A stretch of 64,000 bases of DNA from Mycobacterium sp. GTDB taxonomy: Bacteria; Actinomycetota; Actinomycetes; Mycobacteriales; Mycobacteriaceae. A program made the position numbers and the translations under genes. Every line of letters begins with the position of its first letter. Positions within the stretch are counted from its first letter, which is position 1. The DNA is taken from NCBI GenBank assembly GCA_021732005.1, contig JAKFVT010000032.1, positions 1 to 64,000 of the forward strand. Reading direction: 5' to 3'. Under the pieces are notes generated by a model that worked only from the letters and a program-made list of their open reading frames with translations, was not told the DNA's origin and did not search any database. Positions 29,383-37,822 of this stretch are shown piece after piece.

Positions 29383-29432
29383 ATTCGTACCACACGAATG
29401 TCAGTACTGACTAGATTTATGTCAGAACTGAC
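29383..29432. promoter_or_regulatory. Tandem palindromic operators upstream of mceA
   Basis: GTCAGTACTGAC at 29400-29411 is a perfect 12-base palindrome. GTCAGAACTGAC at 29421-29432 is the same with one central mismatch, 21 bases away centre to centre. ATTCGT-N5-ACGAAT at 29383-29399 is a third, different inverted repeat abutting the first. The array is 28-77 bases upstream of the mceA start and fits dimeric (TetR- or GntR-type) repressor binding on one DNA face. Confidence 0.65.
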
Positions 29433-29477
29433 GCAATTTCCGGGCGCAGCCGGTCGGTGAAACGTGCGGGTGTTTGT

Positions 29478-30281
29478 CTAGGAGACGGCGGGCTGCAGCG
29501 AGGGCACGACGATCAGGGCCCTGCGCACCGCGCGCCGACGGGAGACATGCGCGGCAGTCAACGCGCCCAGCACGCCCAGCGTCGATGTCGTCAGGATCGA
29601 CAACCCGGTGTTGGCCATGATGAGGTAACCGAACGCCGCCGCGACAGCGAGCAGCGCGTACCGCGCGGTGGTCCAATGCGCGGGGTGGCCGAATCGAGTA
29701 CCGACCGCCATGCCGAGGATCAGTGCCACGCCATGGCCGACGTTGGTGAAGTCACCGAAGGTTCCGACGGCCGAACCGACCGCAACCGCCAGCCACCATC
29801 CGGTCCACGCCGCGCGCCACTGGCGCGGTATCGCTGCAGTCAAGGCGCCGAGGACCCCGACTGCGCCGTAGCTCATGCCGACGTCGGTGGCGTTGACGAT
29901 GGACCACGACGCCAACCCGGCGGCCAGTGCGCCTGCCAGGCCCGCTGCGACGAGCAGCGTGGCTCCGACGTGGCCGACGACGAATGCCACCACCATCCGG
30001 CGGCTGTGCCACAACAGTTCGGCCAGGCCGAGAATCGCGAACAGACCGGGCAGCCAGACGTAGATGGGTCCGGTCTCCGTGACGAACGCGCTGCCGATCA
30101 GCGTGCCGAGGCGGCCGTGCGCGAGATTGTGCAGGTTGGTGCTCGCATGCCAGATGACCCGTTCACGGAAGTGCGGGCCGAGCGCCAGCAGCACGGCCGC
30201 CACCGCCACGAGCGCGGCGGTGTAACCCAGGGTGACTCGGAGGCGGACCAGCCTCCTCAGCAGTGAAAGGACCATCTCCAT
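29478..30281 (-). CDS. Rhomboid-like intramembrane protein (267 aa, Rv1648-like by position)
   Basis: This protein has about six hydrophobic helices. The first loop/helix pair has HASTNLHNLAHGRLGTLIG (His45, Asn49, His51). VGMSYGAVGVLGAL gives Ser137 in a GxSxG setting, and VGHGVALILGMAVG gives His183 in an HxxGxxxG-like setting, matching the Ser/His dyad layout of rhomboid proteases. Activity is inferred, not shown. It begins 3 bases after the cyclase stop, so both are made from one transcript. The same neighbour pair exists in M. tuberculosis (Rv1647-Rv1648) as far as I recall. Confidence 0.78.
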   Translation of the reverse strand: MEMVLSLLRRLVRLRVTLGYTAALVAVAAVLLALGPHFRERVIWHASTNLHNLAHGRLGTLIGSAFVTETGPIYVWLPGLFAILGLAELLWHSRRMVVAFVVGHVGATLLVAAGLAGALAAGLASWSIVNATDVGMSYGAVGVLGALTAAIPRQWRAAWTGWWLAVAVGSAVGTFGDFTNVGHGVALILGMAVGTRFGHPAHWTTARYALLAVAAAFGYLIMANTGLSILTTSTLGVLGALTAAHVSRRRAVRRALIVVPSLQPAVS

Positions 30282-30284
30282 CCA

Positions 30285-31202
30285 CTATGCCTGGGCTTCA
30301 AGATCGTCTCCATCGTCCTCGACTGGCAGATCCCTGCGGGTTTTGAGGCGGTACATCGCCAGATCGGTCGGCACACCGGTGGTGCGCGGGGCGAAGACCT
30401 GCCGCCTGATCCGCTTGACCGTGACGCCCAGCGCGTCGAGTTCGTCGCGGCTGATGCACTCCAGCGTCTCCCCCGACACGACGAGTCCGCCACGGGTCGC
30501 GCGGTCCATCACCCGAGCGGCGATGTTGACGTCGACGCCGAGCCAGTCCGAGCCGATGCGCTGCGGCCTACCGGTGTGGATCCCGGCGCGCATCCGCGGG
30601 GTATAGCCGTCTACCTCGACTGTTCGGACCGCCTCGCGGGCGGCCATGGTGGCCCGCACGGCGGTCGCGGGGTCGGCGAAGACGGCCATGATGCCGTCGC
30701 CCATCCGCTTGACGATGTGGCCGCCGGCGTCGAGCAACGGCGGCTCGACGACCTGCGCGACGCGGCGCAGAAGCCGCAGAGTGGCGTCATCACCGGCCTG
30801 CAGCGACCAGCTGGAGAAGCCCACCAGATCGGTGAAGACGAGCGTGACCTCCGGGTTGGCGGGGCGGCCGGACACGCGTTCGGTGAGCGCCTGCCAGATC
30901 TGAAGTGTGGCCAAGCTCACCTCGCGGGTGGCCGCCTCACGGTCGCGCAGCAGGCGGTCGGCGGCACGCGCGGCGGCGCGGGCCCCGCCGTCGCCCGCCG
31001 CGGACAGCGGGTCGCCGAAGTCGGGATCGCCAGGAAGCATCCGCCGGGCACGACGAACGAGGGCGATGAGACCGGGGTTGTGATTGGCGTTGTGCCACCA
31101 CGCCGCGGGCCCACGCCCGGTGCGCACCAGTTGGTTGACGTCAACGAGGGAATCGGGTTGATCGTCGAACGGCTCGACGTCCACAAGATGAAGCCTAGGC
31201 AA
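30285..31202 (-). CDS. Class III adenylate cyclase (305 aa, Rv1647-like)
   Basis: An N-terminal domain of about 110 residues (WWHNANHNPGLIALVRRAR) precedes a class III cyclase homology domain. Asp125 and Asp169 are the metal-binding residues (TDLVGFS, KRMGDG). Lys165 and Asp224 are in the adenine-selecting positions, and Asn226 and Arg230 (DVNIAAR) are the transition-state pair, so the catalytic set is complete for making cAMP as a homodimer. No transmembrane helix is present. The start is uncertain: TTG at 31202 or GTG at 31184. It is coupled to the rhomboid-like gene downstream. Confidence 0.9.
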   Translation of the reverse strand: MPRLHLVDVEPFDDQPDSLVDVNQLVRTGRGPAAWWHNANHNPGLIALVRRARRMLPGDPDFGDPLSAAGDGGARAAARAADRLLRDREAATREVSLATLQIWQALTERVSGRPANPEVTLVFTDLVGFSSWSLQAGDDATLRLLRRVAQVVEPPLLDAGGHIVKRMGDGIMAVFADPATAVRATMAAREAVRTVEVDGYTPRMRAGIHTGRPQRIGSDWLGVDVNIAARVMDRATRGGLVVSGETLECISRDELDALGVTVKRIRRQVFAPRTTGVPTDLAMYRLKTRRDLPVEDDGDDLEAQA

Positions 31203-31318
31203 CGCTTTTCGGGCCAGCCATCAGGTGTGACGTGGTCGACGTCTCGCTATGCCAAACGACTGGTCACAGCTTTGTCGCCGTCGTAGACAACGCACGTTGT
31301 CAGACCTATCGTTAGGCG

Positions 31319-32341
31319 ATGAGGTCAACGTCGACCACACGCAGTGCCGAGCCGCTCGGGCCGGACTCCCTGACGTGGAAATATTTCGGCGATCTGCGCA
31401 CCGGGATGCTCGGGGTGTGGATCGGATCGCTGCAGAACATGTACCCGCAGCTGGGTGCCGGGGTGGAGGAACACTCGATCCTGCACCGGGAGCCGCTTCA
31501 GCGGGTCGCCCGGTCGGTGTACCCGATCATGGGCGTGGTGTACGACGGGGAGCGAGCCCGCCAGACGGGCGAGCAGATCAAGGGGTTCCACCGCGACATC
31601 AAGGGCGTCGACACCGAGGGCCGGCGCTACCACGCGCTGGACCCCGAAACGTTCTACTGGGCGCACGCCACGTTCTTCATGTTGATCCTGAAAGTGGCCG
31701 AATACTTTTGCGGCGGCCTGACCGAGGCCGAAAAGCGCCAACTGTTCGACGAACACGTGCAGTGGTACGCCATGTACGGGATGAGCATGAAGCCGGTCCC
31801 GAAAACATGGGAGGACTTCTGCGAGTACTGGGACCGGGTGTGCCGCGACGAGTTGGAGATCAACCGGGCGACGCTCGAGATCTTCGATATCCGCATTCCG
31901 AAGCCGAAGTTCGTCTTGATGCCGACGCCGGTGTGGGATCAGTTGTTCAAGCCGATGGTGGCCGGCCAACGGTGGATCGCCGCCGGATTGTTCGACCCGG
32001 TGGTGCGGGAGAAGGCCGGAATGCGGTGGACTCCCGGCGACGAGGTGGTGCTGCGGTTGCTGGGCAAGGCGGTCGAGGTCGCGTTCTGGGCGGTGCCCGA
32101 CGAGATCCGGCTGCACCCCCGCGCGTTGTCGGCATACCGGCGGGCCTCAGGACACATCCCGGCTGACGCGCCGCTGGTCGAAGCGCCCGGCTTCATGGCA
32201 CCCCCTAAAGATCGCCGTGGGCTGTCCATGCACTATGTCCCTCGGACCAAGAGCCTCGTCGCGCGTGCGGGGTCGCTGGTCCACACGACGTTCTCACTAG
32301 CCGGTTTGCGGCCCGCCCGAGGACGTTCCGCCGCCGCCTGA
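31319..32341 (+). CDS. DUF2236 (MpaB-like oxygenase) family protein (340 aa, Rv1645c-like)
   Basis: The DUF2236/MpaB family includes the latex-clearing-protein-related oxygenases. Conserved blocks seen are EHSILHREPLQRVARSVYPI near residue 51, the HALDPETFYWAHATFF region (about 105-120), and CEYWDRV. Family members bind haem through histidines; I cannot assign the ligand with certainty. The substrate is unknown. The ATG at 31319 follows TATCGT by 6 bases, so the mRNA may be leaderless. It is 12 bases ahead of the acyl-CoA dehydrogenase gene. Confidence 0.85.
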   Translation: MRSTSTTRSAEPLGPDSLTWKYFGDLRTGMLGVWIGSLQNMYPQLGAGVEEHSILHREPLQRVARSVYPIMGVVYDGERARQTGEQIKGFHRDIKGVDTEGRRYHALDPETFYWAHATFFMLILKVAEYFCGGLTEAEKRQLFDEHVQWYAMYGMSMKPVPKTWEDFCEYWDRVCRDELEINRATLEIFDIRIPKPKFVLMPTPVWDQLFKPMVAGQRWIAAGLFDPVVREKAGMRWTPGDEVVLRLLGKAVEVAFWAVPDEIRLHPRALSAYRRASGHIPADAPLVEAPGFMAPPKDRRGLSMHYVPRTKSLVARAGSLVHTTFSLAGLRPARGRSAAA

Positions 32342-32353
32342 ACCGGAGAACCC

Positions 32354-33589
32354 ATGATCGAATGGTCCGACGTCGATGTCGCTGTGCGCGACGCCGTCCG
32401 TGAGTTCGTCGACAAAGAGGTGCGCCCGCACCTCGACGAGCTGGAGAGCGGCGATATGGAGCCGTACCCCATCATCCGCAAACTGTTCGCCACCTTCGGC
32501 ATTGCCGAGATGGCGCGCGAGTCACTGGACAAGCGACTGGATCGGCTGCGGGCCGGCACCGAGTCGAAGTCCGGCGGCGGTGGTGGCATGTTCGGCGACG
32601 GCGGCTCGGCCGGAATGGGTTTCGTCCTGATCAGTGAGCTGTGCCGGGTGAGTATGGGCCTGGTCACCGGGATGGGTGTCAGCCTGGGGCTCACGGTCCC
32701 GACGATTCAGAGCCGGGGCACGCTGGCCCAGCAGGAGCGCTGGCTGCCGGAACTGGTGACCTACGACAAGATCGGTGCGTGGGCGATCACCGAACCGGAT
32801 TCGGGTTCGGATGCGTTCGGCGGCATGAAGTCCTACGTGGTGCGCGACGGGGACGACTACATCCTCAACGGGCAGAAGACGTTCATCACCAACGGGCCGG
32901 ATGCCGACGTCGTCGTGGTGTACGCCAAGTTGGACGAGGGTGATGGCGCTGACAAGCGGGACCGCAAGGTGCTGACGTTCGTGCTGGACCGCGGGATGGA
33001 GGGCTTCGTTCAGGCGAAGCCGTTCCGCAAGATGGGCATTCACAGTTCGCGCACCGGTGAGTTGTTCTTCAACAACGTCCGCCTTGGCCGCGACCGACTG
33101 CTCGGCGAGACCGAGGAGAACAAGTCCGGAGACGGCCGCGACAGCGCCCGCTCGAGTTTCGCCGCGGAGCGGATCGGAGTGGTGTCGATGGCGCTCGGGG
33201 TGATCGAGGAATGCCTGCGGCTGTGCACCGATTACGCCAAGACACGCACGTTGTGGGGCAAGGAGATTGGTCAGTTCCAGTTGATCCAGCTCAAGCTGGC
33301 CAACATGGAGGTGGCCCGAATGAACGTGCGCAACATGCTGTTCCGGGTGATCGAATGCGGTCAGAGCGGCACACCGATTTCGCTGGCCGAAGCGTCGGCG
33401 ATGAAGTACTACTGTTCGCAGGCCGCCACGGATGTGGCGATGGAAGCGATCCAGCTGTTCGGCGGTAACGGGTACATGACCGAATACCGGGTGGAACAGC
33501 TTGCCCGCGATGCGAAGTCGCTGATGATCTACGCCGGCAGCAACGAGGTGCAGATCACCCACGTGGCCAAGGGGCTGCTCGGGGCCTGA
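32354..33589 (+). CDS. Acyl-CoA dehydrogenase (411 aa)
   Basis: This FAD enzyme introduces a double bond into an acyl-CoA. The FAD/substrate blocks AWAITEPDSGSDAFGGM and QLFGGNGYMTEYRVEQLARD are present. At the position where MCAD-type enzymes have the catalytic Glu (IYEGT), this protein has Ala394 (IYAGSNEV). Glu272 in FAAERIGVV sits where isovaleryl-CoA dehydrogenases keep their base, so that type of active site is likely. A glycine-rich insert (SGGGGGMFGDGG, about residues 74-85) is unusual. It probably forms an operon with the DUF2236 gene. Confidence 0.9.
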   Translation: MIEWSDVDVAVRDAVREFVDKEVRPHLDELESGDMEPYPIIRKLFATFGIAEMARESLDKRLDRLRAGTESKSGGGGGMFGDGGSAGMGFVLISELCRVSMGLVTGMGVSLGLTVPTIQSRGTLAQQERWLPELVTYDKIGAWAITEPDSGSDAFGGMKSYVVRDGDDYILNGQKTFITNGPDADVVVVYAKLDEGDGADKRDRKVLTFVLDRGMEGFVQAKPFRKMGIHSSRTGELFFNNVRLGRDRLLGETEENKSGDGRDSARSSFAAERIGVVSMALGVIEECLRLCTDYAKTRTLWGKEIGQFQLIQLKLANMEVARMNVRNMLFRVIECGQSGTPISLAEASAMKYYCSQAATDVAMEAIQLFGGNGYMTEYRVEQLARDAKSLMIYAGSNEVQITHVAKGLLGA

Positions 33590-33618
33590 GCTGCGAACCG
33601 GCAGCTCTCCCTTGAGTA

Positions 33619-33942
33619 TTAGGGTTGGTGCCCACCTCCGAGCGACAGTTGGCGGGCTTCAGCCCGCAGTACCGCTACCCGCTGATGAATGCGGTGCTCC
33701 GTCCCGCGTGGGATACCCCATTTGGCCGCATATCGTCCGCGGCCGAGCGGGCGGACTCGGTCGTGGACCCTCTCCCATCGCAGGGCATCCGAGATCGCCT
33801 TTGACGGCCGGCCGGCGACGGTAAACCCCCATTCGTCGAGCGCCACGACCAGCTCGGCGACCGTCGTAGGGCCGTTGAGTTGCAGATATCGGGTCAACAC
33901 ATAGCGGAGGTTCGTCCCCCGCAGCACCAGTGAGTTGGTCAT
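33619..33942 (-). CDS. Small winged-helix protein inside an inverted-repeat cassette (107 aa)
   Basis: I do not recognise a named family. The sequence LRYVLTRYLQLNGPTTVAEL followed by VALDEWGFTVAGRPSKAISDALRW looks like a winged helix-turn-helix, and RVRPLGRGRYAAKWGIPRG looks like the wing and C-terminal strand. The start is ATG at 33942 (MTNSLVLRGTN), because residues upstream of it would be encoded by the inverted repeat. The last seven or so codons lie in the left repeat. It could bind its own flanking repeats; that is a hypothesis. Confidence 0.6.
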   Translation of the reverse strand: MTNSLVLRGTNLRYVLTRYLQLNGPTTVAELVVALDEWGFTVAGRPSKAISDALRWERVHDRVRPLGRGRYAAKWGIPRGTEHRIHQRVAVLRAEARQLSLGGGHQP

Positions 33943-34009
33943 GCCGCCAAGGTTGCACAGCGCACCGACACGGGCTGGACTGTCGCTCAAAGGCGGGCAC
34001 CAACCCTAG
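33619..34009. mobile_element. Inverted-repeat-flanked winged-helix cassette (391 bp)
   Basis: TTAGGGTTGGTGCCCACCTC at the left edge continues to 33649. Read on the opposite strand, 34009-33979 repeats it with 27 of 31 bases identical. The two ends enclose exactly one small gene. The right repeat supplies the TAG stop of the oxidoreductase FAD-subunit gene (34006-34008), and the left repeat supplies the stop of the small gene (33619-33621). No target-site duplication is visible. Mobility is inferred from the architecture only. Confidence 0.5.
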
Positions 34010-35007
34010 GGGTCCGGGACCCCGCCCGTACCGAGCGCACGGACAAGCGCCCGATGCACCGCACTGCGTCCGAGCGGGACCTTGAAGCCGTTCTGACTCA
34101 GCGGCCGGGCACCCGCCATCGCCTGCTGCGCGGCCGCGCGCAGCACCGCATCCTCGGGCCGCCGGCCGATCAGCGCGGCTTCGGCTGCAGGCACCCGCCA
34201 CGGCCGCGGCGCGACGCCGCCCAGCGCTATCGCTGCCGACACGATCACGCCGTCAATCAGCTCGACACCGACCGCCGCCGACACCAGCGCAAAGGCATAG
34301 CTGTGTCGATCACGCAGCTTGAGGTACCACGAGTGCGCCGCGAATGCCGACGGAGGCAGCTCGACAGCAGTGATGAGTTCCGCTGTCTGCATGCAGTTTT
34401 CGCGATCCGGGGTATCTCCGGGCAGCGTGAAGAAGTCGGTGATCGGGATGGTGCGGGTGCCGTCGGGGCCCTGCACATGCACGACGGCGTCGAGAATGGC
34501 CAGCGCCACGGCCATGTCGGAGGGATTGGTCGCCACACACTGCTCGCTGCCCCCGAACACCACATGCTCGCGGTTGAACCCGTCAAGCGCGGCGCATCCC
34601 GAGCCAGCCACCCGCTTGTTGCATCGGTCGAATTCGGTTTGCATGAAGTAGGGGCACCGGGTTCGTTGCAGCAGGTTGCCTCCCACTGTTGCCATGTTGC
34701 GCAACTGCGTGGTGGCGCCGCTCAGAATCGCGTGTGACAGCACCGGGTACCGGCGCCGAATCAACGGATGGTTGGCAAGCGCGCTGTTGGTGACGCCGGC
34801 ACCGATGCGCACACCGCCGGTGTCGGTGCTCACCACCGAGGCCAACCCCAGACGTCGAACGTCGACGAGCGCCGGCGGTTGCAGCACACCATTTTTCATG
34901 AGATCGACGAGGTTTGTGCCACCGGCGAGGTACGTGCCGCCGGTCTCGACGACGGAACGGATCGCGTCGTCCACCGACACCGCACGCCGGAAGTCGAAGG
35001 TCTTCAC
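34006..35007 (-). CDS. Molybdenum aldehyde oxidoreductase, FAD subunit (PaoB/YagS-like, 333 aa)
   Basis: This is the medium subunit of a xanthine-oxidase-family enzyme. TYLAGGTNLVDLMKNGV and TVGGNLLQRTRCPYFMQTE are FAD-binding blocks. Four cysteines in RTRCPYF, FDRCNKR, GSGCAAL and SEQCVAT match the extra 4Fe-4S insert known from PaoB and absent from CoxM. GTG at 35007 overlaps the small-subunit stop as GTGA. The C-terminus ends at a TAG contributed by the right inverted repeat of the neighbouring cassette. Confidence 0.88.
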   Translation of the reverse strand: MKTFDFRRAVSVDDAIRSVVETGGTYLAGGTNLVDLMKNGVLQPPALVDVRRLGLASVVSTDTGGVRIGAGVTNSALANHPLIRRRYPVLSHAILSGATTQLRNMATVGGNLLQRTRCPYFMQTEFDRCNKRVAGSGCAALDGFNREHVVFGGSEQCVATNPSDMAVALAILDAVVHVQGPDGTRTIPITDFFTLPGDTPDRENCMQTAELITAVELPPSAFAAHSWYLKLRDRHSYAFALVSAAVGVELIDGVIVSAAIALGGVAPRPWRVPAAEAALIGRRPEDAVLRAAAQQAMAGARPLSQNGFKVPLGRSAVHRALVRALGTGGVPDP

Positions 35008-35543
35008 TGCGACGTCGCCTTCGCGGCTGCCGCGACGGCGTCGACGATGTTCGAGTAGGCGCCGCACCGGCAAATGTTGCCCGCCATTCGCTCCCGGATC
35101 TCGTGCTCGGTCAACACCGGGTGGCCGCCGAGTGCGGCGTCGCGATCACCGTCGAACGATGCCGCGGACAGATCACCGCGGACGTACTCGCGAAGCATGG
35201 CATGTGCCGAAGAGATCTGGCCCGGAGTGCAATAGCCGCACTGGAACCCGTCGTGGTCCAGGAAGGCCTCCTGCACCGGATCGAGGGCGTCACTGCCAGC
35301 GATCCCTTCGATCGTCGTCACCGCCGACCCGTCGACCGACACCGCCAGCGCCAGACAGCTGACGATCCGCTCGCCGTCGACGGCCACCGTACAGGCGCCA
35401 CACAGGCCGTGGTCGCAACCTTTCTTGGTACCGGTCATCCCGAGACGCTCACGCAACAGGTCCAACAGAGTGGTCCGGACGTCGACCGTGATCTCATGGA
35501 GCGCCCCGTTGACGCGAAGGGCGATCCCGTGTTCGGATACCAT
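35004..35543 (-). CDS. Molybdenum aldehyde oxidoreductase, 2Fe-2S subunit (PaoA/YagT-like, 179 aa)
   Basis: This small subunit has two 2Fe-2S clusters. The plant-ferredoxin motif is GCDHGLCGACTV with a later Cys in IVSCLAL, and the helical cluster is built by GYCTPGQ and NICRCGAY. It passes electrons between the molybdenum and FAD subunits. No Tat signal is visible, so a cytoplasmic complex is likely, unlike E. coli PaoA. The ATG at 35543 shares one base with the large-subunit stop. Confidence 0.93.
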   Translation of the reverse strand: MVSEHGIALRVNGALHEITVDVRTTLLDLLRERLGMTGTKKGCDHGLCGACTVAVDGERIVSCLALAVSVDGSAVTTIEGIAGSDALDPVQEAFLDHDGFQCGYCTPGQISSAHAMLREYVRGDLSAASFDGDRDAALGGHPVLTEHEIRERMAGNICRCGAYSNIVDAVAAAAKATSQ

Positions 35544-37822
35544 CAGCTCCCCTGACTCGCGGTGTCGTGAATCATCAACTGCTCCACTGTGATCGGCAGG
35601 TCACGGATCCTGCGACCGGTGGCATGGAAGATCGCGTTGGCCACCGCCGCAGCGACGCCGCAGGCGCCGATCTCACCGATGCCGCGGGCGCCGATCGGGT
35701 TCAGACCGAAGTCGGGTTCGTCGATGAACGTGATGTCGAAGTCGGGGCGGTCCGCATGCGTCGGGACGTAGTACTCGCCGATCAGTTGCGCGGTTCGGGC
35801 GTCGTACGGCACCTGTTCCAGTAGTGCCATGCCCACGCCGAACGTGATGCCTCCCATCACCTGATTGCGGGCCAGCGCGGGGTTGAGAACTCGGCCGCAG
35901 TCCATCACCGCAACCCAGCGGGTCACCGTTGCCCGCCCGATCTCTTCGTCGACCTCGACTTCGCAGAAGTGCGCGCCGAACGACTGCGAGACGCTGTCGC
36001 GCTGCTGACCACCGTCGACCGAGACCGTGAAACTCAACTCGTCCTGGTAGCTCTGTCCACCGTGCGCGATCACCTCGGCGACCGCCACTTGGTCGCCCGC
36101 AGACACGACGTTGCCATCGATGAACCGGATGTCGCCTGCTCCGTGGAACGGTGTGCTCTCGTCGGCCCTCAGCAATGCGCGCAACCGGTCGCTCCATTGG
36201 GTCGCGGCGGCATGGACGGCCGAGCCGACCGTGGCCGTCGTCTGCGACGCTCCGCTGTACGGGGCATCAGGAAACAACGAATCACCGGAATCGAACGTCA
36301 CGGACGACAACGACAGACCTGTGGCGTCGGCGGCGACCTGACACATCGCCGTGCGCACCCCGGTGCCGATCTCGTGGGTGGCCGAGGCGAACCGCACCGA
36401 ACCATCAGCGGCAGTGGTCACGCTGCACGACGCCGGCATCCGGCGACCGGGATACGTTGCGGTGGCCATCCCCCAGCCGAGTTGAATTCCGTTGTCCGAC
36501 AACGATCGCGGCTCCAGAGGGCGCTTATCCCATCCGAACCGCCGTGCCCCGGCCTCATAACAGTCCAGCAGATGCTTGCCCGACCATGGTTTGCCGCTGG
36601 CCTGGTCGACGTCGGCGTGGTTGCGGATGCGGAGTTCCAACGGGTCCATACCAAGGTCGACGGCGAGTTCGTCCATCGCGGATTCCAGCGCGAAAAGACC
36701 CGGCGCCTCCCCCGGTCCTCGCATGAAACATGGTGTGGGAGCGTTGATTCGCGCGGTTCGGTGGGACACCACCAACCGCGGAGTCTGGTAGAGGATGCGG
36801 CTGGACAGCCCGGCGGGCTCGCAGAAGTGAGCCACCGTCGACGTCTCGGTGACCGTGTGGTGCTCGACGCTGCGCAGCGCACCGTCGTCGTCTGCGACCA
36901 GACGGATCTGCTGACGGGTTCGAGGCCGATGCCCTGTCGAGGAGAACATCTGGTTGCGGGTGAGGACGAGTTTGACCGGACGCCCGATCTCCCGCGCGGC
37001 GACCGCGCACAACGCCACATGCATCCATAGAAAGCTCTTCGACCCGAACGCGCCGCCAACCAGGGGTGCGATCACCCGGACGTGAGGTTCCGGGATGCCC
37101 AGGTAGGCGGCCAGCGCCGCCCGTTCACCAGTGATCCAACGAGTCGCGTCGTGCACGGTGAGCAGATCGCCGTCCCAGGCCGCGATGGTGGCCGAGAGTT
37201 CGATCGGATAGTGCGCATTGAGCGGTGTCGTGTAACTGACATCGACATGTGCCGCGCCGGGCGGTTCGTCCCGGGGCCCGCGATGGTCTTGCAGCTTCTC
37301 CTCGTCCAGCTTCACGAAGTGATCCGGAAGGTAACTGCCGTACCGGATCTGGCCATCCTTCTCATCCGGTGGCGGGGTGGCGCAGAGCACCTCGTCGATG
37401 CCCGATGCAGCCGGTTGCACCTCGTAACGCAGGTCGAACAACGACGCCGCATGGGTGGCGTTCTCCGGCGAATCGGCCACCACTACGGCCATGTGCTGGC
37501 CGACGTGCTGAACCGTCAGATCCGACAGCGGTGGCCGGCGCTCCATCGGCAGGTCGAACGTGACGTCATCCGGCAGTCGATGCAGGACGGGACAGTTCAA
37601 CGGAGTCAACACATGCAGGACACCCGGTGCCGCGGCCGCACGTGCGCCACTCTCCCGCAGCGATTCGACGGTCACGATGCCGTGGGCGATCTCGGACTGC
37701 ACGACGGTGGCATAGGCCAACCCGTCCACCACGGTGTCGGCCGTGTAGCGGGCACGTCCGGTCACCTTGTCCCGGCCCTCTATCCGGGTGACAGGTAGTC
37801 CGATTTGCCGAGCCGAATTCAT
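35543..37822 (-). CDS. Molybdenum aldehyde oxidoreductase, large subunit (PaoC/YagR-like, 759 aa)
   Basis: This is the molybdopterin-binding catalytic subunit. GGAFGSKSFLWMHVALCAVA is a cofactor block, CFMRGPGEAPGLFALE stands at the active-site loop, and GARGIGEIGACG near the C-terminus carries the catalytic Glu. The AYXCSFR loop of true carbon-monoxide dehydrogenase is absent, so this is not form I CODH. Aldehyde oxidation is the best guess. ATG at 37822 overlaps the tsnR stop as ATGA, so the operon may be read from the ribosomal-protein side. Transcription order is large, 2Fe-2S, FAD. Confidence 0.9.
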   Translation of the reverse strand: MNSARQIGLPVTRIEGRDKVTGRARYTADTVVDGLAYATVVQSEIAHGIVTVESLRESGARAAAAPGVLHVLTPLNCPVLHRLPDDVTFDLPMERRPPLSDLTVQHVGQHMAVVVADSPENATHAASLFDLRYEVQPAASGIDEVLCATPPPDEKDGQIRYGSYLPDHFVKLDEEKLQDHRGPRDEPPGAAHVDVSYTTPLNAHYPIELSATIAAWDGDLLTVHDATRWITGERAALAAYLGIPEPHVRVIAPLVGGAFGSKSFLWMHVALCAVAAREIGRPVKLVLTRNQMFSSTGHRPRTRQQIRLVADDDGALRSVEHHTVTETSTVAHFCEPAGLSSRILYQTPRLVVSHRTARINAPTPCFMRGPGEAPGLFALESAMDELAVDLGMDPLELRIRNHADVDQASGKPWSGKHLLDCYEAGARRFGWDKRPLEPRSLSDNGIQLGWGMATATYPGRRMPASCSVTTAADGSVRFASATHEIGTGVRTAMCQVAADATGLSLSSVTFDSGDSLFPDAPYSGASQTTATVGSAVHAAATQWSDRLRALLRADESTPFHGAGDIRFIDGNVVSAGDQVAVAEVIAHGGQSYQDELSFTVSVDGGQQRDSVSQSFGAHFCEVEVDEEIGRATVTRWVAVMDCGRVLNPALARNQVMGGITFGVGMALLEQVPYDARTAQLIGEYYVPTHADRPDFDITFIDEPDFGLNPIGARGIGEIGACGVAAAVANAIFHATGRRIRDLPITVEQLMIHDTASQGS

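Noticed and set aside
35543..37822. Form I carbon-monoxide dehydrogenase large subunit
   Set aside because: The AYXCSFR active-site loop is absent and the FAD subunit carries the PaoB-type cluster insert.
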